Source of the DNA: an uncultured Bacilli bacterium
GTDB taxonomy: Bacteria > Bacillota_I > Bacilli_A > RF39 > UBA660
Assembly (NCBI GenBank): GCA_947632295.1
Contig: CANROQ010000053.1
Coordinates: 1-7,018 of the forward strand
DNA length: 7,018 bases
Direction: 5' to 3'
Each line of letters starts with the position of its first letter. Within the stretch, counting starts at the first letter, position 1. Made by a program: the position numbers and the translations under genes. Shown here in pieces: positions 1-5,065 of this stretch. Below the pieces are notes generated by a model. That model was not told the origin of the DNA. It saw nothing but the letters and a program-made list of their open reading frames with translations, and ran no database searches.

Positions 1-1
1 G

Positions 2-634
2 TTAGAAGTAGATGATGAAATAGTTATTCTTGAATTACAAAATATCGATAAACATAATTTTAAGGATAGATTATTATTTTATTCTAGTAATGTTATTACC
101 AACCATTGTTTAAGAAAAGGTGATAACTATAGTAAATTACAAGGATTAAAAGTATACGCAATTTTAAATTATAATTTAACAAATAAAGTAAATTGTATAG
201 TTGATTTGAAGGAAGATGATAATAAAGTATTTATAGAAAAGTTAGAATATAAAATATTTGATTTAACAAAAATAGATCAAAATGATAAAAATTCTAAATA
301 TTATGAAATCATAAATTTATTTAAAAATGATAATCTAGAAACATTAAAAGAAATAATTACAAGTGAAAAATATCAAGAAATATTAAAACAAATCGAAATA
401 TATAATCAAGAAAAGGAGGAATATCAGAAAATGGAAGATATATATAAAATGTGGATGGAAGAAGAGGAAAATTATGATGCTGCTTATGAAGATGGTGTTG
501 AAAATGGAATAACCCAAGGTGAAAAGAATAAAACTATTGATATTGCTAAAAACATGTTAAATAAAAATATTGACATTAATTTGATATCAGAAATTACAAA
601 TATGTCCATAAAAGATATTAATGCGATAAGGTAG
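2..634 (+). CDS. Rpn/PD-(D/E)XK nuclease family protein (putative transposase), 5' end cut by window
   Basis: The frame is open from the first bases of the window to a TAG at 632-634, giving 210 codons of a longer protein. An internal TTG at 206 is not a convincing start because the conserved part lies upstream of it. The fragment begins in the nuclease core: ExQ at residues 11-13 (VILELQ) is the usual E-x-Q of the PDDEXK_2/Rpn family. It is followed by a HNFKDRLLFYSS helix (18-29) and the typical KGDNYSKLQGLKVYAIL stretch. The family's upstream catalytic Asp lies outside the window. The rest is a charged, probably coiled helical region, then a tail with EDGVENGITQGE and a helix-turn-helix-like end (about 179-210) also typical of this family. 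Related proteins (Rpn, 'recombination-promoting nuclease/putative transposase') cleave DNA and are often scattered as multicopy accessory genes. Whether this copy is active or mobile cannot be seen. No inverted terminal repeats were found next to it. Confidence 0.8.
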   Translation, partial: LEVDDEIVILELQNIDKHNFKDRLLFYSSNVITNHCLRKGDNYSKLQGLKVYAILNYNLTNKVNCIVDLKEDDNKVFIEKLEYKIFDLTKIDQNDKNSKYYEIINLFKNDNLETLKEIITSEKYQEILKQIEIYNQEKEEYQKMEDIYKMWMEEEENYDAAYEDGVENGITQGEKNKTIDIAKNMLNKNIDINLISEITNMSIKDINAIR

Positions 635-646
635 AATAATTTATTT

Positions 647-684
647 AAAAAATTATAATGAAATAAAGACGTTATAATTTTTTT
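647..684 (+). terminator. Possible AT-only hairpin terminator after the nuclease gene
   Basis: A perfect 12-base inverted repeat (AAAAAATTATAA at 647-658 and TTATAATTTTTT at 672-683) encloses a 13-base loop, and its right arm ends in a run of seven T (678-684). It starts 12 bases after the nuclease stop codon, where a terminator is expected. The stem has no G-C pair, so termination would be weak, and in such AT-rich DNA some inverted repeats arise by chance. Confidence 0.5.
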
Positions 685-699
685 AATTATATAATTACT

Positions 700-727
700 T
701 TCATTAATTTTATAACTATAGTATAAT
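700..727 (+). promoter_or_regulatory. Candidate promoter for thyA-folA
   Basis: A perfect -10 box TATAAT lies at 722-727. The best -35 candidate is poor (TTCATT at 700-705, spacer 16). Transcription would start near 734, leaving a leader of about 118 bases before the thyA start. It is the only good -10 between the nuclease terminator and thyA. Confidence 0.45.
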
Positions 728-736
728 AAAATTGGA

Positions 737-770
737 GTTTTAAAAATTAGAAACTAAATATTTTTAAAAC
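737..770 (+). other. Stem-loop at the predicted 5' end of the thyA-folA leader
   Basis: GTTTTAAAAAT (737-747) and ATTTTTAAAAC (760-770) form a perfect 11-base inverted repeat with a 12-base loop. It begins about three bases after the predicted transcription start. No U-run follows, so it is unlikely to be a terminator. A 5'-terminal hairpin of this kind can protect mRNA from decay, which is an inference here. It could also be an operator for an unknown repressor, or chance in AT-rich DNA. Confidence 0.35.
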
Positions 771-834
771 AAGAAAATTTATGATAAGTTTTCATGATTA
801 TATGTGCATTGAATAAAAAATTAAATTTTGATTG

Positions 835-840
835 AAAGGA
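835..840 (+). promoter_or_regulatory. Ribosome binding site that decides the thyA start
   Basis: AAAGGA lies 11 bases before the ATG at 852. The alternative in-frame ATG at 843 is only two bases downstream of it, and an in-frame TTG at 828 lies upstream of the site, so neither fits well. Confidence 0.6.
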
Positions 841-851
841 AGATGAATGAA

Positions 852-1703
852 ATGACGAAAGGTGATTTATATCATAAGGAAATAATTAAAAGAATACTAG
901 AAGAGGGATGTTTAGATAAAAATCCAAGACCACATTATGCTGATGGTACTGCTGCACATACATTAAGTGTTAATCATGGTATGTGTACTTATGATTTGAC
1001 AAAAGGTGAATCTCCATTAATAACTTTAAGACCAATTGCAATAAAAAGTAGTATTGGAGAATTATTGTGGATATATCAAGATCAGTCAAATGATTTGAAG
1101 TTGTTAAAAGATAAATATAATGTTAGTTGGTGGGATGATTGGAATATTGGTAATGATACTATTGGTTCAGTTTATGGTGAAACTGTTAGACGTCATGAAC
1201 TTGTTAAAAATTTAATTGAGGGAATGCAAAAAGATCCAGATGGTAGACGTCATATTATTAGTTTATGGCAAGAAGATGATTTTAAAGAAAAACATGGTTT
1301 AAAACCTTGTGCCTTTTTAACACAGTGGAATATTCGTCATGGTAGAGATGGTGTTGATTATTTAGATATGTCGCTTACACAACGTTCGAGTGATTTTTTA
1401 ACAGCTGGTTGTATTAATCAAGTCCAATATTTAGTTTTTCAATATATGATTGCTCGTCATTTAAATTTAACTCCAGGTCGTTTTACATGGTTTTATAATA
1501 ATATTCAAATTTATGATCGCCATATTGAACAGGCAAAAGAATTGTTAAATAGAAATAGTGTTGAATGTAATCCAATTATTGAACTTAATCCTGATAAAAG
1601 CAATTTTTATGATTTTACTGTTGATGATGTAACTATAAAAGATTATCCAAAACAACTAATAAAAACTAAAAATCCACAACTAAAATTTGACTTAGGTATA
1701 TAA
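852..1703 (+). CDS. thyA: Thymidylate synthase
   Basis: Makes dTMP from dUMP using 5,10-methylene-tetrahydrofolate, which becomes dihydrofolate; a cytoplasmic homodimer in the family. The 283-residue product has the family's normal length. Visible landmarks are the GRRHI phosphate-binding arginines near 131-135, the catalytic cysteine in LKPCAF (Cys153), the QRSSD motif (177-181), the conserved Asn189 and the IYDRH segment (Tyr221, His224) that contacts dUMP. The usual PFN motif reads CIN here, but the Asn is kept. The ATG at 852 is preferred over the upstream ATG (843) and TTG (828) because of its distance from the AAAGGA site and because MTKGDLYH then opens directly with the first helix. 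Its stop TAA shares its last A with the folA ATG, so the two genes are almost certainly cotranscribed and translationally coupled. This is the folate-dependent ThyA type, not flavin-dependent ThyX. Confidence 0.97.
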   Translation: MTKGDLYHKEIIKRILEEGCLDKNPRPHYADGTAAHTLSVNHGMCTYDLTKGESPLITLRPIAIKSSIGELLWIYQDQSNDLKLLKDKYNVSWWDDWNIGNDTIGSVYGETVRRHELVKNLIEGMQKDPDGRRHIISLWQEDDFKEKHGLKPCAFLTQWNIRHGRDGVDYLDMSLTQRSSDFLTAGCINQVQYLVFQYMIARHLNLTPGRFTWFYNNIQIYDRHIEQAKELLNRNSVECNPIIELNPDKSNFYDFTVDDVTIKDYPKQLIKTKNPQLKFDLGI

Positions 1704-2191
1704 TGAGTAATATAAATATAATTGCTGCAATTGGCAAAAATAATGAACTAGGTAAAAACAATAAATTAATATGGCATATTAAAGAAGATTTGCAATTTTT
1801 TAAAGAAAAAACAATTAATAAATCAATAGTTATGGGATTTAATACTTTTAAATCATTACCTAAAATATTACCTCAAAGAAGACATATTATATTAACACAT
1901 CAAGATATAGAAATATCTAGTGATATATTGATTTTTCATGATTTTGTCTCTTTATTAGAATATATGGATGTTATGCCAGAAGAATTTATGATTATTGGCG
2001 GAGCGAGTATTTATCGTCAATTTATAAATTACGCTAATAAAATGTATTTAACAAAAATTGAAGCATCAGATAAGATGGCTGATACATATTTTCCTAATTT
2101 TGCTAAAGATGAATGGTTATGTGAATGTTTAAGCGAACATGAAGAAAATAATATTAAGTATAAACATTTAGTTTATACACGAAGAAAATAA
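1703..2191 (+). CDS. folA: Dihydrofolate reductase
   Basis: Reduces dihydrofolate to tetrahydrofolate with NADPH, regenerating the cofactor consumed by the ThyA encoded just upstream; it is the target of trimethoprim-type antifolates. The 162-residue protein has the usual bacterial length. Landmarks are the N-terminal strand IIAAIG, LIWHIKEDL with the substrate-binding Asp29, FNTFKS with the conserved Thr48, LPQRRHIILT with Arg59 (equivalent to E. coli Arg57, which binds the folate glutamate), IIGGASIY (97-104, nicotinamide/pyrophosphate loop), YLTKI with Thr117 and the ADTYFP motif (126-131). The residue equivalent to E. coli Arg44, normally MGRxT and a contact for the NADPH 2'-phosphate, is Phe46 here. 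The Pro of the usual LPWH is Ile23, a substitution also common in clostridial enzymes. The start overlaps the thyA stop by one base and has only a weak AGG upstream, which suggests translational coupling. Confidence 0.96.
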   Translation: MSNINIIAAIGKNNELGKNNKLIWHIKEDLQFFKEKTINKSIVMGFNTFKSLPKILPQRRHIILTHQDIEISSDILIFHDFVSLLEYMDVMPEEFMIIGGASIYRQFINYANKMYLTKIEASDKMADTYFPNFAKDEWLCECLSEHEENNIKYKHLVYTRRK

Positions 2192-2223
2192 AAGTTTCAA
2201 ATTTGTTAGTTTTGAAACTTTTT
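2190..2223 (+). terminator. Rho-independent terminator of thyA-folA
   Basis: A perfect 12-base stem (AAAAGTTTCAAA at 2190-2201, TTTGAAACTTTT at 2211-2222) has a 9-base loop and ends in a run of five T (2219-2223). The stem includes two G-C pairs and begins at the last bases of the folA stop codon. Confidence 0.85.
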
Positions 2224-2305
2224 AATAGAAATAAATTAATTTAATTAAATAAGAAAAAATTAAAAATTTGCGATGAAAGTAAAATATTGAAATTAGCATA
2301 TTATT

Positions 2306-2330
2306 TTAAAACATGAAGTATATGTTTTAA
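2306..2330 (+). other. Unassigned inverted repeat between folA and the lysozyme gene
   Basis: TTAAAACAT (2306-2314) and ATGTTTTAA (2322-2330) form a 9-base perfect inverted repeat with a 7-base centre. There is no T-run after it, so it is not a terminator. It lies about 50-75 bases upstream of the candidate lysozyme promoter, where a regulator could bind, but chance is possible. Apart from the terminator, this repeat and the promoter, I see nothing else in the 246-base gap. Confidence 0.3.
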
Positions 2331-2381
2331 TATTTGAATCGATTGTAATATAAAATTTAGTGTTCATTTTTTTGTGTATAG

Positions 2382-2415
2382 TTGTAATTTAGTTATTTTT
2401 TTGATACACTATAAT
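2382..2415 (+). promoter_or_regulatory. Candidate promoter of the lysozyme gene
   Basis: TTGTAA (2382-2387) is followed after 17 bases by TACACT (2405-2410), which is preceded by TGA (2402-2404), giving an extended -10. A perfect TATAAT at 2410-2415 overlaps it but has no good -35. Either choice gives a very short leader, with the Shine-Dalgarno site almost at the 5' end of the mRNA. Confidence 0.45.
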
Positions 2416-2423
2416 TGTTAAAT

Positions 2424-2430
2424 AGGTGAT
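2424..2430 (+). promoter_or_regulatory. Ribosome binding site that decides the lysozyme start
   Basis: AGGTGAT ends 7 bases before the ATG at 2438. The in-frame GTG at 2426 lies inside this site and is therefore not the start. Confidence 0.75.
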
Positions 2431-2437
2431 TGGATTT

Positions 2438-3613
2438 ATGAAAAAAAAGAAAAATATTGTTATTATATTATTTATATTTGTATTTGTTTTAATTTGTTCA
2501 ATAGTAATTTATAATGTTTTCTTTAAGTATGAAACAGTTAATTTAGAATTAGAAGCAGATGTTTATAGCGATAAAACTTTATTTGATTATAAAGATGATA
2601 TTGCTTGTAATTTAACGGAAAATCAAGAAATTGATACTACAAAAGTTGGTAATACTCAAATTATTACCAAATGTAAAAATGATGAAAAAGATAGGTTTAA
2701 ATATATAATTAATTTTAATATAGTAGATAAAGTTGAACCTAAAATTATTTTAAAAGATTCTTATACGGTAACAGAAGGTTATGATAAAAAGTTAACGGAT
2801 GTTATTATATCATTCGATAATTATGATGATACACCAAAAAGAGAAATAATTGGAGAATATGATTTTAATACAGTTGGTAATTATAATTTAATTTATAAAA
2901 TTACAGACAGTAGTGGTAATTTTGCAACACAAAATTTTACATTATATGTAACTCCTAAAAAAACAGCAACAGTACCAAGTACTTCTTACATTGCCTTTAG
3001 TGATGCGTTAAAAGATTATAAAACTGAAGATACTCTTATTGGAATTGATGTATCAAAATGGCAAAGTGATATTGATTTTAAAAAAGTTAAAGATGCAGGA
3101 GCCGAATTTGTAATGATTAGAATAGGTCATCAAGATGGTTTTGATGGTGACTATATAATCGATCCATATTTTAAACAAAATATTGAGAATGCTAAAGCAA
3201 ATGGTTTAAAAGTTGGTATTTATTTTTATAGTTACGCTAATAGTATTGAGGAAAGTAAAAACCAAGTTGCTTGGATTATTGATACATTAGGTGATTATAA
3301 ATTAGATTTACCAATAGTTTATGATTGGGAAAGTTGGTCTAGTTTTAATTCCATGAATGTTAGTTTACATAAATTTAATGAAATTGCTACTACATTTTTA
3401 GAAGAAATTGAAAAAAATAATTATACGCCAATGCTTTATAGTAGTAAAAATTATTTAGAAAATATTTGGGATATTCCTAAGTATCAAACTTGGTTAGCCC
3501 ATTATACTAATAAAACTAATTATCAAGGAGATTATTATATTTGGCAGATGTGTAGTGATGGAAAAATAGATGGTATTAATGGTTACGTTGATATTGATAT
3601 ATTATATAAATAA
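2438..3613 (+). CDS. Membrane-anchored GH25 lysozyme with Ig-like domain
   Basis: Predicted N-acetylmuramidase that cuts the glycan strand of peptidoglycan outside the cell. The 391-residue protein starts with KKKK and one hydrophobic segment (about 6-28), an uncleaved anchor or signal peptide. A region with Cys57 and Cys79 follows (about 32-97), then a bacterial Ig-like/DUF5011-type domain (about 98-172, VEPKIIL ... YKITDSSGNFATQNF). A short Thr/Ser-rich linker leads to the GH25 barrel (about 198-391). The barrel carries the expected acids: Asp204 in GIDVSKWQ, Asp296 and Glu298 in YDWES, and Asp385 in the C-terminal YVDID. All catalytic positions I can recognise are intact. The gene stands alone between two terminators and has its own promoter, so it is not tied to the folate genes. 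It could serve in wall remodelling, division or separation; a phage endolysin is unlikely because of the anchor and Ig-like region and the lack of phage neighbours. Confidence 0.9.
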   Translation: MKKKKNIVIILFIFVFVLICSIVIYNVFFKYETVNLELEADVYSDKTLFDYKDDIACNLTENQEIDTTKVGNTQIITKCKNDEKDRFKYIINFNIVDKVEPKIILKDSYTVTEGYDKKLTDVIISFDNYDDTPKREIIGEYDFNTVGNYNLIYKITDSSGNFATQNFTLYVTPKKTATVPSTSYIAFSDALKDYKTEDTLIGIDVSKWQSDIDFKKVKDAGAEFVMIRIGHQDGFDGDYIIDPYFKQNIENAKANGLKVGIYFYSYANSIEESKNQVAWIIDTLGDYKLDLPIVYDWESWSSFNSMNVSLHKFNEIATTFLEEIEKNNYTPMLYSSKNYLENIWDIPKYQTWLAHYTNKTNYQGDYYIWQMCSDGKIDGINGYVDIDILYK

Positions 3614-3660
3614 AAAATATCTAATTAGCGAATTTTTGATTCGTTGATAGATATTTTTTT
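3612..3660. terminator. Bidirectional terminator shared by the lysozyme and CBS genes
   Basis: AAAAAATATCTA (3612-3623) pairs perfectly with TAGATATTTTTT (3648-3659). Within it, CGAAT (3629-3633) pairs with ATTCG (3639-3643), with a G-U pair adding one more base pair, around a TTTTG loop. T-runs flank the stem on both strands (3654-3660 on the plus strand; the complement of 3612-3617 on the minus strand), so it can end transcription from both convergent genes. The right arm overlaps the CBS gene's stop codon and the left arm overlaps the lysozyme stop. Confidence 0.85.
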
Positions 3661-4117
3661 ATAAATAAAATTCATCGATTTCAGTTTTAAATAAGTCATC
3701 ATTGCGGTTAATTTCAAATATTTTCTTTAAATTTTCGATAATTAAATTATGATCGATATCTAATTTAATTATATCAGCTAAAGATATAACACCAGTTATT
3801 TTATTATTATTTGTAACTATTAATCTACGTATTTTTTTATTACCCATTAAGTCAATTGCTTCTTCAACTGTTTTATTTTGTTCAATTGTTATAATATTTG
3901 AAGTAAGGTATTTATCGATTAAATCATTTTCACTTGCTTTATTACTTAAGGCCTCAACAATAATATCACGATCGGTAATTACACCAATTATTTTATTTTT
4001 ATCACTAATTGGTAGAAAACCAATATCATATTTTTTCATAATTTCAGCTATTTCTAATAATGTATTGGTAATACTACCTGTAATTATATTTTTAGTCATT
4101 ATTTTTTCTATAGTCAT
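3659..4117 (-). CDS. Two-CBS-domain protein
   Basis: A 152-residue cytoplasmic protein made of a CBS pair (Bateman module) and a short acidic tail. CBS1 spans about 3-57 and ends in GVITDRDI; CBS2 spans about 68-122 and ends in GVISLADI. Both keep the (T/S)xxD motif (Thr48/Asp51 and Ser112/Asp115) that in this family binds the ribose/phosphate of adenine nucleotides, so ligand binding is likely. The ligand (AMP, ATP, SAM or a dinucleotide) cannot be read from the sequence. There is no attached enzyme or DNA-binding domain; the tail (about 123-152) has no recognised fold. Stand-alone CBS proteins often sense energy state or regulate a partner. The start was chosen at the ATG behind GGTGAT rather than the TTG 45 bases upstream. 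The gene is convergent with the lysozyme gene and divergent from yunB. Confidence 0.9.
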   Translation of the reverse strand: MTIEKIMTKNIITGSITNTLLEIAEIMKKYDIGFLPISDKNKIIGVITDRDIIVEALSNKASENDLIDKYLTSNIITIEQNKTVEEAIDLMGNKKIRRLIVTNNNKITGVISLADIIKLDIDHNLIIENLKKIFEINRNDDLFKTEIDEFYL

Positions 4118-4120
4118 TTT

Positions 4121-4126
4121 ATCACC
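4121..4126 (-). promoter_or_regulatory. Ribosome binding site that decides the CBS gene start
   Basis: On the minus strand GGTGAT is followed after three bases by ATG (4117-4115). The same site and spacing precede yunB on the other strand. The upstream in-frame TTG at 4162 has no comparable site. Confidence 0.65.
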
Positions 4127-4153
4127 ATTAATATTATTGTAAAGTTTTAAAAT

Positions 4154-4181
4154 TTTATACAAAAAAATTGTTTATTACTAA
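4154..4181 (-). promoter_or_regulatory. Candidate promoter of the CBS gene
   Basis: Reading the minus strand, TTAGTA (4181-4176) is followed after 16 bases by TATAAA (4159-4154). Both boxes are imperfect, and AT-rich DNA offers many such matches. It overlaps the -35 region of the opposing yunB promoter candidate. Confidence 0.35.
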
Positions 4182-4197
4182 GTATTTTTGATATAAT
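4168..4197 (+). promoter_or_regulatory. Extended -10 promoter of the yunB operon
   Basis: TTGTTT (4168-4173), an 18-base spacer and TATAAT (4192-4197) preceded by TGA (4189-4191) make a good sigma-A-type extended -10 promoter. Transcription would start near 4204, leaving a leader of about 83 bases before yunB. Confidence 0.65.
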
Positions 4198-4246
4198 AAT
4201 AAATGATAGAAGTAATATAGAATTTATAAACATATAATTCTTAATT

Positions 4247-4274
4247 TCTAATATTTTTATATAATTATATTAGA
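4247..4274 (+). other. Stem-loop just before the yunB ribosome binding site
   Basis: TCTAATAT (4247-4254) and ATATTAGA (4267-4274) form an 8-base perfect inverted repeat with a 12-base loop, ending two bases before AGGTGAT (4277-4283). It could influence ribosome access, but the stem is AT-rich and may be chance. Confidence 0.3.
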
Positions 4275-4286
4275 TTAGGTGATTAT

Positions 4287-5051
4287 ATGCGAAGAAGAAT
4301 TCATTTAAAAAAACATAAAAAAAATAAATTTGGAATTGGCAATATTATTATTGTTATTTTGATTTTAATTTTATCGATGACTTTTTTTTCGCTTAATTAT
4401 TTGAATAAAAACGTTGTTCCTGTTTTGATGAGTTATGCATCAAGTCAAGTTAGAAAACTTTCTAATTTGATTATCAATAGAGCTATTTCTAAACAAATTG
4501 CTGAAGATTTAAATGTTGAGGATATGTTTATTGTAACTAAAACGGAAAATGGTGAAATTAGAACAATCGATTTTGATCCAATTGTGGTCAATAAAACCTT
4601 GAATAAAATTGTAAATACAATTCAATTAAATTTAAAATACTTGGAAGAAGGAAAACTTGAATTATTGGAATTACCTGATAATGTTTTAATTGATTATGAT
4701 GAGGAAAAGTTATCGAAAGGTGTCATCTACGAAATACCAAGTGGTGTAATTTTTAACAATGCTTTACTTGCAAATATTGGTCCGAAAATACCTGTTAAAC
4801 TTAGTTTAGTTGGTGATATTGTTAGCAATGTTACTACAAAAGTTACTAATTATGGTATTAATAATGCTTTAATTGAAGTTAGTGTTTTTGTTCAAGTTGA
4901 ATCACGTGTTATTCTACCTTTTATAACTGACACTATAACTGTTGAAACAGATATACCAGTCGCAATGAAATTAGTTCAAGGCATTGTTCCAGATTATTTA
5001 TTAGGAGGTCTTACAAATAGTTCGGTTCCTCTAACAATTCCAAGTGAATAG
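4287..5051 (+). CDS. yunB: Sporulation protein YunB-like
   Basis: A 254-residue membrane-anchored protein. A basic N-terminus (RRR, KKHKKNK) precedes one membrane helix (about 17-37), and the rest is predicted to face outside. It is recognised as YunB by the order of conserved blocks: a PVLMSYASSQVRKLSN helix after the membrane segment, GPKIPVKLSLVGDI (165-178), YGINNALIEV (189-198) and a C-terminal VQGIVPDYLLGG (230-241). The length matches the B. subtilis protein. There YunB is made in the mother cell under sigma-E and is needed for normal spore development. The biochemical role is unknown, and a spore role here is inferred only from homology. The start ATG follows AGGTGAT by three bases. 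It is the first gene of a probable operon with the hydrolase 14 bases downstream. The clearest promoter resembles sigma-A rather than sigma-E. Confidence 0.88.
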   Translation: MRRRIHLKKHKKNKFGIGNIIIVILILILSMTFFSLNYLNKNVVPVLMSYASSQVRKLSNLIINRAISKQIAEDLNVEDMFIVTKTENGEIRTIDFDPIVVNKTLNKIVNTIQLNLKYLEEGKLELLELPDNVLIDYDEEKLSKGVIYEIPSGVIFNNALLANIGPKIPVKLSLVGDIVSNVTTKVTNYGINNALIEVSVFVQVESRVILPFITDTITVETDIPVAMKLVQGIVPDYLLGGLTNSSVPLTIPSE

Positions 5052-5057
5052 AAGTGT

Positions 5058-5061
5058 GGTG
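5058..5061 (+). promoter_or_regulatory. Ribosome binding site that decides the hydrolase start
   Basis: GGTG stands four bases before the ATG at 5066. The in-frame GTG at 5054 lies upstream of the site and would add only four residues before the signal-anchor segment. Confidence 0.5.
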
Positions 5062-5065
5062 TAAT

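Noticed and set aside
206..634. TTG-started 142-codon gene
   Set aside because: The same frame is open to the window start and the conserved nuclease motifs lie upstream of the TTG; it is an internal codon of a longer gene.
781..816. 11-residue upstream frame (ATG to TAA) in the thyA leader, a possible leader peptide
   Set aside because: No Shine-Dalgarno site precedes it, and short frames are expected by chance in a leader of this length.
728..851. Tetrahydrofolate riboswitch in the thyA-folA leader
   Set aside because: The leader is almost pure A/T and lacks the G/C-rich conserved core of the known class; only simple hairpins are visible.
2224..2437. Small gene between folA and the lysozyme gene
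   Set aside because: Frames are interrupted quickly by stops (for example an ATG at 2273 ends after five codons) and none has a ribosome binding site.
4220..4240. Imperfect hairpin (GAAT-TATA with TATA-ATTC, one bulged T) in the yunB leader
   Set aside because: It is short, all but two pairs are A-T, and it is bulged; it is not distinguishable from chance in this composition.
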